A stretch of 64,000 bases of DNA from SHZL01 sp963708905 (GTDB lineage Bacteria; Pseudomonadota; Gammaproteobacteria; Xanthomonadales; SZUA-36), in assembly GCA_963708905.1 (NCBI GenBank), contig CAVPUV010000052.1, forward strand, positions 220,643 through 284,642, in the 5' to 3' direction. How positions within the stretch are numbered: the stretch's first letter is position 1; the number at the start of each line of letters is the position of its first letter. Below are positions 1 to 8,571 of the stretch, piece after piece. Position numbers and translations under genes: made by a program. Under the pieces are notes generated by a model. The model was given only the letters and a program-made list of their open reading frames with translations, made no database searches and was not told the origin of the DNA.

Positions 1-308
1 TATGCGGCATGTTCCAACGGGCGGGCACGCTCGATGCGCTTGCGCTCACGGGGAGAGTTCATCGCCTCCCAAAGATCGCACCGCCGCTGCACGTTCAGCC
101 AGAAGTCCGGGCTATTGCCGAACACACGCGCGAGAATGAGCGAGGTCGGCGCGGTCACGTTGCGGCGGTCGTTGCAAAGTTCGTTGACGTGCTTGCGCTG
201 CACGCCCATCGCTTCGGCCAGCGCAGCCTGCGTCAGGCCCATCGGCCGCATGAACTCTTCCGTCAATATCTCGCCGACCGTCGCCGGCTTGCGCTTCGTT
301 GTCAGCAT
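1..308 (-). CDS. higA: HigA-family antitoxin (XRE helix-turn-helix), reaches window edge
   Basis: Antitoxin of a type II toxin-antitoxin pair; it should bind and neutralise the HigB toxin encoded just upstream and repress the shared promoter. Reading down from the ATG at 308 gives about 102 residues with the usual HigA layout: a short N-terminal segment ending in EEFMRPMGL, then a helix-turn-helix (TQAALAEAMGV, followed by RKHVNEL) and the family signature NSPDFWLNVQ. AGGTGAGCC precedes the ATG. The start lies 9 nt after the higB stop. The last two visible bases read TA on this strand, so the stop is probably completed by the first base outside the window and the gene is nearly whole. The start is inferred from the RBS and the family's length. 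Confidence 0.88.
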   Translation of the reverse strand, partial: MLTTKRKPATVGEILTEEFMRPMGLTQAALAEAMGVQRKHVNELCNDRRNVTAPTSLILARVFGNSPDFWLNVQRRCDLWEAMNSPRERKRIERARPLEHAA

Positions 309-316
309 GGCTCACC

Positions 317-613
317 TCATCTGTAGCTGTGGTCGTCGAGATAGAGATCCGACGCCTCACCCCGGCCGCTGTCCCATTGAAAGATCAGTCGCCATTGTTT
401 ATTGACGCGGATCGAATGGAACCCTGCCAAATTGCCGCGCAGCTTCTCGAAATGGTTGCCAGGCGGCGCGCGCAGGTCCTGATCAGTCGTCGCGTCATCG
501 ATTAGCTGGAGTTTGCGGAACAGCCGGCTTTTGAGATCGGACGGGATGTTGCGCGACCGAATATCCTCAACGAAATACGCACGCAGCCACTCATCCCGAA
601 AGCCGACGATCAT
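317..613 (-). CDS. higB: HigB/RelE-family toxin
   Basis: 98-residue toxin of the RelE/HigB fold. Family members are mRNA interferases that cleave ribosome-bound mRNA. Recognisable HigB features are the central LRAPPGNHFEKLRG segment, the SIRVNKQWRLIFQW strand, which is the most conserved block, and a C-terminal DLYLDDHSY. Length is typical (about 90-100 residues). The toxin gene comes before the antitoxin gene, the order characteristic of higBA and the reverse of most TA operons. The start ATG at 613 is 22 nt from a palindromic operator. Confidence 0.9.
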   Translation of the reverse strand: MIVGFRDEWLRAYFVEDIRSRNIPSDLKSRLFRKLQLIDDATTDQDLRAPPGNHFEKLRGNLAGFHSIRVNKQWRLIFQWDSGRGEASDLYLDDHSYR

Positions 614-635
614 TCCATCGCTCCTGTTTGGTCCA

Positions 636-656
636 TTGTACCGCTCTATGGTACAA
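636..656. promoter_or_regulatory. Palindromic operator upstream of higBA
   Basis: A perfect inverted repeat, TTGTACC (636-642) and GGTACAA (650-656), separated by 7 nt, lies immediately upstream of higB. HigA-type antitoxins bind such palindromes to autoregulate the operon. The assignment as operator is inference from position and symmetry. Confidence 0.7.
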
Positions 657-717
657 AGCGCAAGACGAAACCGCAGCAGGTTAAAATGAACACTCGCATC
701 AGCTTGGGATTGACATC

Positions 718-1755
718 ATGAAACTGGGATTCATCGCTGGCTACTCGGGAAAGAAAATGAACATCCCGATGGATGTCATCAAACATGCGGAAAGCCTGGG
801 CTATGACTCGGTCTGGACTTCAGAAGCCTACGGTTCTGACGCCATCAGCCCGGCTGCATGGATTCTCGCCCATACGACAAAGATCAAAGCAGGTACCGCG
901 ATCATGCAGATGGCGGCGCGCAGTCCGGCCATGGCGGCGATGACGGCGATGACCCTCGCGCAGCTATCCGGCAACCGGTTCATCGCCGGCCTCGGCGCAT
1001 CCGGCCCGCAGGTTGTTGAAGGCTGGCATGGCGTGCCCTATGGCCGGCCGGTCACGCGCCTGAAAGAATACATTCAGATCATGAAACGGATCTTTGCCCG
1101 CGAAGACGCACTGACATTCGATGGCAAGCAATACCAGATTCCGTACCGCGGTCCCGGAGCCACGGGCCTGGGCAAACCGCTCAAGAGCATTTTGCATTGC
1201 GACACGCCGATTCCGATCTATGCCGCCACCATTACGCCGGCGGGTGTGCAGGCAGCGGCAGAGGTGGCTGATGGTTTCTTCCCGATCTGGATGGATCCGG
1301 ATAACTACAGCGTATTCCAGGCGCCGATCGAGAAGGGCTTCAAGGCGGCCGGCGATAAGACACTGCTGCAGTTCGACATTGCCCCATTCGTCACCGTCGT
1401 CATGGGTGATGACATCAAGGAGTGCATGCTGCCGATCCGTAGCAGCATGGCTCTCTACATCGGTGGCATGGGCGCCAGGGGCAAGAATTTTTACAAGGAT
1501 TACGCCACGAGCCAGGGTTTTGGTGCCGCCGCTGAAAAGATCCAGGATCTGTATCTGGCTGGAAAAAAAGACCAGGCGATGGCCGCTGTGCCGGAAGAAC
1601 TGATCGACGCCTGCCATCTGGTCGGACCTGCGGCGCGTATCCGTGAGCGGGCCCAGCGTTGGATTTTGGCCGGCAGGAAAGGTCACGTTGGATCAATGCT
1701 GATCAGCGCCAGCCAACTCAAAGCTCTGGAACTGGTCGCTGAAGCCCTCCTTTAA
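718..1755 (+). CDS. LLM-class flavin-dependent oxidoreductase (bacterial luciferase-like)
   Basis: 345-residue TIM-barrel oxidoreductase of the luciferase-like monooxygenase family; members use reduced FMN or F420. It begins MKLGFIAGYSGKK, has the AESLGYDSVWTSEAYGSDA segment typical of F420-dependent LLM proteins, then AGTAIMQMAARSPAMAAMTAMT and the NRFIAGLGASGP loop, and a conserved middle block PIPIYAA near residue 167 followed by EVADGF. The substrate cannot be read from the sequence, and an F420 cofactor would be unusual for this kind of bacterium. It is transcribed with the yjjX gene that follows 47 nt later but has no clear functional link to it. Confidence 0.8.
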   Translation: MKLGFIAGYSGKKMNIPMDVIKHAESLGYDSVWTSEAYGSDAISPAAWILAHTTKIKAGTAIMQMAARSPAMAAMTAMTLAQLSGNRFIAGLGASGPQVVEGWHGVPYGRPVTRLKEYIQIMKRIFAREDALTFDGKQYQIPYRGPGATGLGKPLKSILHCDTPIPIYAATITPAGVQAAAEVADGFFPIWMDPDNYSVFQAPIEKGFKAAGDKTLLQFDIAPFVTVVMGDDIKECMLPIRSSMALYIGGMGARGKNFYKDYATSQGFGAAAEKIQDLYLAGKKDQAMAAVPEELIDACHLVGPAARIRERAQRWILAGRKGHVGSMLISASQLKALELVAEALL

Positions 1756-1802
1756 GTCGATCGATGCGCAAGCGGTACCCTCAACCAATGCCTGCCCGAA
1801 AC

Positions 1803-2330
1803 ATGAAGATCGCTGTTGCTTCCCTGAATCCCGTCAAGGTGGCCGCAGTCAAAGCCGCTTTCAGCACACAGTTTCCTGCAGCAGAACTGGAGTTGATAAC
1901 GCTCCATGTCGCGTCTGGTGTCAGCGATCAGCCGCTGTCCGATGAAGAGACACGCCGGGGCGCCAGGAACCGGGTGTTCAACTTGCAACAACGTTATCCG
2001 GACGCGGATTTCTGGGTTGGCCTCGAAGGTGGTCTGGACAACTTCGACGGTCAGTTGATGGCGTTTGCCTGGATGGCTATTGGCCATGGTGCCGGCGTCG
2101 TCAGCGAAGCGCGCAGCGCCACCCTGCCGTTGCCTCCGGCGGTGCAACAACTGGTCGCTGGTGGGCTTGAGTTGGGTGAGGCCAATGACCGGGTGTTTGC
2201 TACCCTCAACAGCAAGCAGGGAGGTGGGGCTTTCGGTTTGCTCACGGATGGGCTGTACACCCGTGAATCGATTTATACGCAGACCCTGGTACTCGCCCTG
2301 ATCCCGTTCGTGAATGAACTCTGGCCCTGA
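1803..2330 (+). CDS. yjjX: Inosine/xanthosine triphosphatase (YjjX family)
   Basis: House-cleaning nucleotidase that hydrolyses ITP and XTP so that deaminated purines do not enter RNA or DNA. The N-terminus MKIAVASLNPVKVAAVKAAF is the family signature (asparagine-rich nucleotide-binding loop). ESLGL-like acidic elements follow: SGVSDQPLSDEETRRGARNR and the DFWVGLEGGLD segment. The open frame extends 13 codons further upstream, but homologues begin at this methionine, so 1803 was chosen. Length (175 residues) fits the family. Confidence 0.88.
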   Translation: MKIAVASLNPVKVAAVKAAFSTQFPAAELELITLHVASGVSDQPLSDEETRRGARNRVFNLQQRYPDADFWVGLEGGLDNFDGQLMAFAWMAIGHGAGVVSEARSATLPLPPAVQQLVAGGLELGEANDRVFATLNSKQGGGAFGLLTDGLYTRESIYTQTLVLALIPFVNELWP

Positions 2331-2419
2331 GCGACAGCTTTGTAGGATTTTTCCCTTAACTGCAAACTTGCTCTCGACTCGCCCGTTAAACGGTTTTATA
2401 GTGAATCCGGGTCATCGTA

Positions 2420-2445
2420 CCAGGGGTAATTCCCAGGGGTAATTC
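2420..2445. repeat. Tandem 13-bp direct repeat followed by a G8 tract
   Basis: CCAGGGGTAATTC occurs twice back to back (2420-2432 and 2433-2445). A run of eight G (2451-2458) follows and serves as the purine-rich ribosome-binding region for the ATG at 2464. Either element could vary in length by slippage. Confidence 0.85.
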
Positions 2446-2463
2446 TTTTAGGGGGGGGATTCA

Positions 2464-3102
2464 ATGATCCGTTTGTTGATCGTGGACGACCACGAGCTCG
2501 TCCGTGTCGGCCTGCGCCAGATTCTGGCCGACTATCCGGTAATAGAAATTGTTGGCGAGGCAGGTAATGGTGAGACCGCGCTCCGGCTCAGCCGGGAGGT
2601 TCGGCCTGACGTCGTTTTACTGGACATCTGCATGCCCGGTCTTTCGGGCCTTGAAACCACCGTTCGTCTGAAACAGGCGCGGCCAACACTGGCCGTCATC
2701 ATCCTTTCCGTGCATGAGACAGCACCGTATCCGGAACGGCTGATGGCAGCCGGGGCAGCCGGTTATCTGACCAAAGGCTGCCCGGTCACGGAACTGGTCC
2801 AGGCCATTGGCACGGTCGCAAGGGGCGGCCGCCATATTGGTTCGGCAGTGGCGCAAAGCATGGCTTTGGGAATGTTGCCGGGGACTGCCGCATCGCCATT
2901 CGATGGGCTATCCGCCCGGGAGATGGAAGTCATGCTGATGCTGGCGGATGGTCATCGTCTGGCTGACATCGCCAATACCATGCATCTCAGTCCGAAGACC
3001 GTGGCGACATACAAATATCGTATTTTCGATAAACTCGATACACGCAATGATGTTGCCATGACACGCATGGCGATGCGTTACGGGATAGTTCAGCCGGGCT
3101 AG
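2464..3102 (+). CDS. GacA/UvrY-type response regulator (REC-LuxR HTH)
   Basis: 212-residue two-component response regulator of the NarL/FixJ class. The receiver (residues 1-120) has the acidic pair DD at 8-9, the phospho-acceptor Asp in VVLLDICMPG, and the conserved Lys in YLTKG. A LuxR-type helix-turn-helix follows (LSAREMEVMLMLADG, then LSPKTVATYKYRIFDKL), which matches UvrY/GacA-type regulators well. Those control the small RNAs of the Csr/Rsm system. In many gammaproteobacteria this gene sits directly before uvrC; here uvrC is 13 kb away, so the assignment rests on sequence alone. The leader has a tandem repeat and a G8 tract. Confidence 0.85.
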   Translation: MIRLLIVDDHELVRVGLRQILADYPVIEIVGEAGNGETALRLSREVRPDVVLLDICMPGLSGLETTVRLKQARPTLAVIILSVHETAPYPERLMAAGAAGYLTKGCPVTELVQAIGTVARGGRHIGSAVAQSMALGMLPGTAASPFDGLSAREMEVMLMLADGHRLADIANTMHLSPKTVATYKYRIFDKLDTRNDVAMTRMAMRYGIVQPG

Positions 3103-3138
3103 CGGCCAGGCGTTTAAGTTGATTTAAACGCCTGGCCG
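3103..3138. terminator. Hairpin between convergent genes, likely bidirectional terminator
   Basis: A perfect 15-bp stem (3103-3117 and 3124-3138) with a 6-nt loop lies just after the response-regulator stop and before the 3' end of rne. A clear T tract is missing, so it could instead protect 3' ends. Confidence 0.65.
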
Positions 3139-3160
3139 GGGTGCTTTGCGAGCGGGTGAT

Positions 3161-5797
3161 TTACTGATCGCCACCTGAGGGCGCTGCTGCGGTTGGGGCA
3201 GGGCGTTCGGCTACCGGGGGGATTGCCGGAGTAGCCGTTGCTGCCGGTTTCAGCGTGTAGACGCCGGTGTTGTCACGGGATGCAGTAACAGCTGCCGAAG
3301 CTGATGGCGCTGGCTTGTACTCGCTGCCAGAAGCTGTCGGCGGCTGTGCGGGTGTGCTTAACTTAAATTTCTCCGCTGGCGCATCTGGCTTCGCAACTGC
3401 GGGCGGACTGGCTGACAATCCTGGCTTGGACAAAGGGGCTTCCGCAGGCTGTGACGGTTCTGGCGCAAAGCTTGCCGGTGCTTTGGTTTTGTCGCCATGG
3501 GACTGTTCAATTGCCGGTGCTGCTGCAGTTGCCGGTAAAGAATTTGCCTGTACCGATGTTGGCTCCGGCCTGGCCGCGGCTGCATTGACTTGCGGTTGTG
3601 CGCCAGCTGACGACTGCGCTGGTGTCGATCCAGCACTCACATTACCAGCCGATTCTTCTCGAGTTGCAGCGCCGCCTGTTTTATAACGCGAACGTCGTCG
3701 CCGGTTTTTTGCTGGTGCTTTGGGCTCGCCGTCCGGTGCATGGGCTGGAGCATCGGGGGTTATCTGTGCCGCGCTCTGGTCCTGCACCGCTGTGTTCCCA
3801 TCCGCAGTCTTGTTAACGCCATCTCTGCTTCCCGAATGTTTTTTCTTGCTGGTTTTTCTGCCAGATACTTTCTTGCCGCTTGACTTGCTGTCCTGTGTTG
3901 CACCCGCGCCATCTTTTCGCGGCGGATTACGGCGCCGGCGATTGGAGGCATCATCACCACGCGTCCGGTTTGCGCTATCTGAGGTGCGTGCCGCAGTCGG
4001 GATGGGTCTGGCAAGGCTTTGCACCGGTTTTGTTTCACTCTGGGTGGGCGCTCTCGCGGCCACGGTCACGGTATCCACCTTATCGCGCGCGGACTTGTCG
4101 GCGGCACCGTTGGCGAACAACCTGGAAAGGAACCGCCCAAACAGGCCGGGCTTCGATGTCTTTTCTGTTTCCACCTCGGAACTGCGGCTTGCGGCGGGGC
4201 GGGATGTGCTGATGGCCGATACTGCCGGTCCGGCCGCGGGTTTTGCTGCTTTTGCCTGCTCGAAAGCACTGATTTCTGCAGCGGGTTTCTGTACATGACT
4301 GTAACTGGGTTCGTCACTGACATCAGCTTCCCGTAAGCGCTCGATCTCGAATTTGGGCCGCTGCATATATTCATTGGACAGAATAAGGACTGGCACGGCA
4401 TGTCTTTCTTCGATTTTGCTCAGGTTCTTGCGTTTTTCATTGAGCAGAAAATTCGCCACCTGGGGCGGAGCCTGGACAATCACTTGCCCGGTATGCTCTT
4501 TCATCGCTTCTTCTTCGAGCAAGCGCAAGATGGACAAGGCCAGTGACTCGATGCTGCGAATCGTGCCGTGACCGTCACAACGGGGACAGGATTCCTGGCT
4601 GGACTCACCCAGAGATGGCCGTAATCTTTGCCGTGACATTTCCAACAAGCCAAAACGGGAAATGCGCCCGGTCTGAACCCGCGCCTTGTCGATTTCCAGC
4701 GCAAGCTTCAAACGCTCTTCGACATCACGCTGATGCCTGCGGTCCATCATGTCGATGAAATCGATAACAATCAGTCCACCCAGATCGCGCAAGCGCAATT
4801 GACGCGCGATTTCATCGGCTGCTTCGAGATTGGTTTTATAGGCGGTGTCCTCGATGTCCGAACCCTTGGTGGCGCGGGCGGAGTTGATGTCGATGGAAAG
4901 CAAAGCCTCGGTATGGTCGATGACCAGAGCTCCCCCCGAAGGCAAGTGTACCGTGCGGGAAAACGCCGACTCGATCTGACTTTCAATCTGATAGCGGCTG
5001 AACAGGGGCACATCATCCGTGTACAGTTTGAGTTTGCGCGCGTTGTGCGGCATCACGTCTTCGATAAACTTGCGCGCATCCTGGAAAACTTTCTCATCAT
5101 CGACCAGGATTTCGCCAATATCGTTGCGCAGATGATCGCGCAGCGCACGGATGAAAAGGTTGCTTTCCTGGTAAATCAGAAAGGGTGCCTTTTTTTCTGC
5201 AGCGGCTTTTTCAATGGCTTCCCACAGCTGAATGAGATAGTCCAGGTCCCACTGCAGATCGCTGGCTTCACGTCCTACGCCAGCGGTGCGCACGATGATG
5301 CCTACATTGTCCGGGGTGCTGACGTGCTGCAATTGCTCGCGCAGGTCCTGTCGTTCGTCGCCGATGATGCGGCGCGAGACACCACCTGCCTTTGGGTTGG
5401 TCGGCATGAGCACCAGGTAGCGGCCGGCAAGGGAGATGTAGGTCGTCAACGCCGCGCCCTTGTTACCCCGCTCTTCTTTTTCCACCTGGACGATCAGTTC
5501 CTGGCCTTCAGTGACAGCTTCCTTGATGGAAATCTTGCCGTCCCGGTTACGAGCTGAAGGCTGATAAAACTCCGGGCAAATTTCTTTCAGAGGCAGAAAA
5601 CCATGACGGCTGGATCCGAACTCGACAAAGCAAGCTTCAAGTGAAGGTTCAACCCGGGTGATACGTCCTTTGTAGACGTTTGATTTTTTTTGTTCGAGAG
5701 CTGGAACTTCGATGTCCAGGTCGATCAGAATCTGGCCATCAGCGATGGCCACACGCAACTCTTCTGGCTGAGTTGCGTTAATCAGCATTCTTAGCAT
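3161..5797 (-). CDS. rne: Ribonuclease E
   Basis: Essential endoribonuclease that starts mRNA decay, processes rRNA and tRNA, and scaffolds the degradosome at the inner membrane. The N-terminal half shows MLRMLINATQPEELRVAI (the canonical RNase E start), an S1 domain around residues 35-120, the DNase I-like catalytic region with aspartates in VIDHTEALLSIDINS and GGLIVIDFIDMM, and the zinc-link CPRCDGHG. The C-terminal half (about residue 510 on) is low-complexity, rich in Ala, Pro, Lys and Arg, with arginine-rich stretches such as NRRRRNPPRK and KNRRRRSRYK that should bind RNA. The frame extends 11 codons upstream, but the start at 5797 matches homologues. 878 residues. Confidence 0.96.
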   Translation of the reverse strand: MLRMLINATQPEELRVAIADGQILIDLDIEVPALEQKKSNVYKGRITRVEPSLEACFVEFGSSRHGFLPLKEICPEFYQPSARNRDGKISIKEAVTEGQELIVQVEKEERGNKGAALTTYISLAGRYLVLMPTNPKAGGVSRRIIGDERQDLREQLQHVSTPDNVGIIVRTAGVGREASDLQWDLDYLIQLWEAIEKAAAEKKAPFLIYQESNLFIRALRDHLRNDIGEILVDDEKVFQDARKFIEDVMPHNARKLKLYTDDVPLFSRYQIESQIESAFSRTVHLPSGGALVIDHTEALLSIDINSARATKGSDIEDTAYKTNLEAADEIARQLRLRDLGGLIVIDFIDMMDRRHQRDVEERLKLALEIDKARVQTGRISRFGLLEMSRQRLRPSLGESSQESCPRCDGHGTIRSIESLALSILRLLEEEAMKEHTGQVIVQAPPQVANFLLNEKRKNLSKIEERHAVPVLILSNEYMQRPKFEIERLREADVSDEPSYSHVQKPAAEISAFEQAKAAKPAAGPAVSAISTSRPAASRSSEVETEKTSKPGLFGRFLSRLFANGAADKSARDKVDTVTVAARAPTQSETKPVQSLARPIPTAARTSDSANRTRGDDASNRRRRNPPRKDGAGATQDSKSSGKKVSGRKTSKKKHSGSRDGVNKTADGNTAVQDQSAAQITPDAPAHAPDGEPKAPAKNRRRRSRYKTGGAATREESAGNVSAGSTPAQSSAGAQPQVNAAAARPEPTSVQANSLPATAAAPAIEQSHGDKTKAPASFAPEPSQPAEAPLSKPGLSASPPAVAKPDAPAEKFKLSTPAQPPTASGSEYKPAPSASAAVTASRDNTGVYTLKPAATATPAIPPVAERPAPTAAAPSGGDQ

Positions 5798-6264
5798 TGT
5801 ATTGTTCCTCAGGCATCCTGGCCTGAACACGCAAAATTCACAGGGCCCGAGGCCCCGGTTTCACGCGTGTCATGTTCCCGGCCGGGTTTGTCATGCCGCA
5901 CCAGGAATGCCTAGTAAATTGTTGTTAGCCGGCGCTCTTGCATTGCGCCGGACCGATACAGCAGCCTTATCGGCTGGTGCATGAATCTCATTTTCTGTCT
6001 GCCGGCAGCGGAATCCGCTCTATTTTTAAACTGCTGCGGCCCTTGCCGGGTGTTGCTGGCCCGGCGCGCGCCGCTGCGCACATCGGGCGTATTCCGATAC
6101 GTTAAAGCAGGGGTCGGAGCCCCGTCTGACCGGGCTGATGTATTTCCAATGACGCTTGCCGATACAATCGGCCGGGGTGACCGGAGAAACTGATGAGGTA
6201 TGACGCTTCATCCAGCGCGGAGATCAGAAGCGGTGTAATATAACAGCCTTTTCCCAATCTATCA
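5798..6264. promoter_or_regulatory. rne leader and divergent rne/rluC promoter region
   Basis: 467 bases without a gene separate rne and rluC. Two adjacent hairpins sit in the likely rne 5' leader: 7-bp arms 5929-5935 and 5945-5951, and 6-bp arms 5953-5958 and 5968-5973. Enterobacterial rne has a long structured leader through which RNase E controls its own mRNA; that this leader does the same is inference. No coding signal is visible here. Confidence 0.5.
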
Positions 6265-7218
6265 ATGAGTTGCCACTTGAAGTCAGAGTCGATTAAAAAG
6301 AGTGCAGTAAGGCGGGTGGAAGTGTCGCCAGACCGTGATGGGCAACGCATCGACAACTTTCTCAGCACCCAAATGAAAGGCGTTCCCAAATCTGCGATAT
6401 ACCGTCTGATTCGCACCGGTCAGGTGAGGATCAACAGCAAGCGCTGCAAACCTGAGCACAAAGTGGCTGCCGGTGACGAAGTGAGAATTCCGCCAGCGCG
6501 GACCCTGGATCAGGGTCCGGTTCCGATCTCTGCAGCAGTAGTAAAGCAGGTCCAGGCGGCCATCCTGTATGAAGATGTCAATTATCTGATCATCGACAAG
6601 CCATCCGGGATGACAGTGCATTCAGGCAGCACCTTACCGTGGGGTCTGATCGACGCGGTACGCCAGGCCAGGCCAGGCGAATACGTCGAACTGGCGCACC
6701 GCATCGACCGTGAAACCAGCGGCTGTGTCGTGCTGGCCCGCAACGGGCAGGCTTTGGCACATCTTTCCGCGCAGTTTCGCAATGGCACGGTTGTAAAGCA
6801 TTATCTTTGCCTGCTGGATGGTCGCATGAAGGAAGCACGGGTCGTGGTCGACGCGCCCTTGCTCAAAGTCCGCCAGGGTGATGAACATATGATGGAAGCG
6901 GACGATGAGGGCAAGCAGGCGTTGACCCACTTCCATTTGTTGCAAGCTTTCGCCGACTGCAGTTACGCCGAGGTTGAATTGTTTACCGGTCGCACGCACC
7001 AGATCAGGGTGCACGCGGCACACATAGGACTGCCTTTGGCAGGTGATGATCGTTACGGCAGCGCGGCTGCGTTGAAGAAATGGAAAGCGCGCGGACTCAA
7101 GCGCTTGTTCCTGCATGCCCATAACCTCAGCTTCGAGTCATTGTCCGGCGCTGCCATCAGTTGCCATTCACTTTTGCCCGACAGCTTGCGCCGCGTACTG
7201 GACCAGATTGGAGCATAA
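6265..7218 (+). CDS. rluC: 23S rRNA pseudouridine synthase RluC
   Basis: Isomerises uridines to pseudouridine in 23S rRNA (positions 955, 2504 and 2580 in E. coli). An S4 RNA-binding domain (about residues 20-85, GQRIDNFLSTQ through VRINSKRCKPEHKV) precedes the RluA-type catalytic domain. The catalytic aspartate is D148 within HRIDRETSG, and the C-terminal signature is GRTHQIRVHAAHIGLPLAGD. 317 residues, normal for RluC. Divergence from rne is the conserved gammaproteobacterial arrangement. The ATG at 6265 has no strong RBS. Confidence 0.95.
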   Translation: MSCHLKSESIKKSAVRRVEVSPDRDGQRIDNFLSTQMKGVPKSAIYRLIRTGQVRINSKRCKPEHKVAAGDEVRIPPARTLDQGPVPISAAVVKQVQAAILYEDVNYLIIDKPSGMTVHSGSTLPWGLIDAVRQARPGEYVELAHRIDRETSGCVVLARNGQALAHLSAQFRNGTVVKHYLCLLDGRMKEARVVVDAPLLKVRQGDEHMMEADDEGKQALTHFHLLQAFADCSYAEVELFTGRTHQIRVHAAHIGLPLAGDDRYGSAAALKKWKARGLKRLFLHAHNLSFESLSGAAISCHSLLPDSLRRVLDQIGA

Positions 7219-7323
7219 GAACCCTGCCCGGGGCTCCTGCGGGTACAAACGGGCAAAAGACCTACACAGATGAGCTGCTTCCGGCGCTGGTGATAGCCTG
7301 CCGCCTGTGCTCTAATTCGCGCA

Positions 7324-8571
7324 ATGTATCGGCCACTTGAAGCCTTTATTGGCCTGCGCTACCTGCGTGCCAAGAGGCGTAACCACTTCATTTCCTTTAT
7401 CTCGCTGATCTCGATGCTCGGCATAGCATTGGGCGTTACCACGCTGATTACGGTGATTTCGGTGATGAACGGCTTTGAGAAAGAGTTGCGCAGCCGCATC
7501 CTCGGCGCCATCGCCCACGCCACCATTCAGCCGGTGGATGACACGCTGTCCGACTGGCGGCAAGTCATTGATCAAGTGGAAACCCATGCGGAAGTGTTGG
7601 GCGCCGCACCGTATATCGAAGAAGGCGTGTGGTTGCAGGGCAATGAATCCTCCGGCGCATTCCTGCGCGGTATCGATCCGGTGCTGGAGCAGCGGGTGTC
7701 GGAAATTGGTGGAAAAATGCTTTCCGGCCAGCTTGCAGACCTGCGCTCCGGCGAATACGGCATCATTCTCGGCATCGGTCTGGCTTCGCGGCTGCGGGTG
7801 GGGCCGGGGGACCGGGTTACCGTAATTGCACCGCGGCTGAAGGCAACGCCGGTGGGCGCAAACCCGCTGATGCGACGATTCACGGTCCTCGGCGCGTTTG
7901 AGTTCGGCGAATACGAGAATGATTCCAGCCTGGCATTGATTCATATTGAAGATGCAGCGCGTTTGTTGCGCATGCCGGCCGGAGCCGTTGGCGGGATCCG
8001 GCTCAAGTTACGGGACATGGACCAATCTTGGCGAGTTGCACGTGAGATTTCAGACGAACTGTCGGGCCAGTACATCGTGCGCGACTGGACCCAGGAAAGA
8101 GGCAACCTGTTTCAGGCCGTGCGGACGGAAAAGACCGTGATGTGGGTCATACTTTCCATGATTATTGCGGTTGCCGCATTCAACATCATTTCCATGCTGG
8201 TCATGGTGGTAACCGATAAACAAGCGGATATTGCCATACTCAAAACCATGGGGACACAGGCCGGAACCATCATGCGCATCTTCATCATCCAGGGCAGTCT
8301 GATCGGGCTCATAGGAACGGTGATGGGTGTGGTTGGCGGCATCCTGCTGGCGATGAATATCAGTTCAGTCGTTCCGTTTCTCGAGCAGATTTTTGGTTTC
8401 AGTCTGTTTCCAGCAGACATTTATTACATCACTGAACTGCCTTCGGAGCTGCGCAGCAGTGATGTGCTGCAATTTGCGTTGATGTCGCTGGGGATGTCGC
8501 TGCTTTCCACGTTATACCCGGCCTGGCGCGCCTCGGCTACAAACCCGGCCGAGGCCCTGCGCTATGAGTGA
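7324..8571 (+). CDS. lolC: Lipoprotein-releasing ABC transporter permease LolC/LolE (LolF-like)
   Basis: Inner-membrane permease that extracts outer-membrane lipoproteins and hands them to LolA. Four transmembrane helices in the usual FtsX/MacB layout: one near residues 22-45, then a large periplasmic domain to about residue 270, then three at the C-terminus. The N-terminal signature GLRYLRAKRRNHFISFISLIS and the C-terminal WRASATNPAEALRYE are classic. Only one permease accompanies lolD; enterobacteria have lolC and lolE. A single permease paired with LolD suggests a LolF-type homodimeric transporter. The stop overlaps the lolD start by 8 nt. Confidence 0.93.
   Translation: MYRPLEAFIGLRYLRAKRRNHFISFISLISMLGIALGVTTLITVISVMNGFEKELRSRILGAIAHATIQPVDDTLSDWRQVIDQVETHAEVLGAAPYIEEGVWLQGNESSGAFLRGIDPVLEQRVSEIGGKMLSGQLADLRSGEYGIILGIGLASRLRVGPGDRVTVIAPRLKATPVGANPLMRRFTVLGAFEFGEYENDSSLALIHIEDAARLLRMPAGAVGGIRLKLRDMDQSWRVAREISDELSGQYIVRDWTQERGNLFQAVRTEKTVMWVILSMIIAVAAFNIISMLVMVVTDKQADIAILKTMGTQAGTIMRIFIIQGSLIGLIGTVMGVVGGILLAMNISSVVPFLEQIFGFSLFPADIYYITELPSELRSSDVLQFALMSLGMSLLSTLYPAWRASATNPAEALRYE

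Noticed and set aside
4733..5557. 274-codon open frame on the plus strand
   Set aside because: Antisense to the catalytic half of rne, which is highly conserved.
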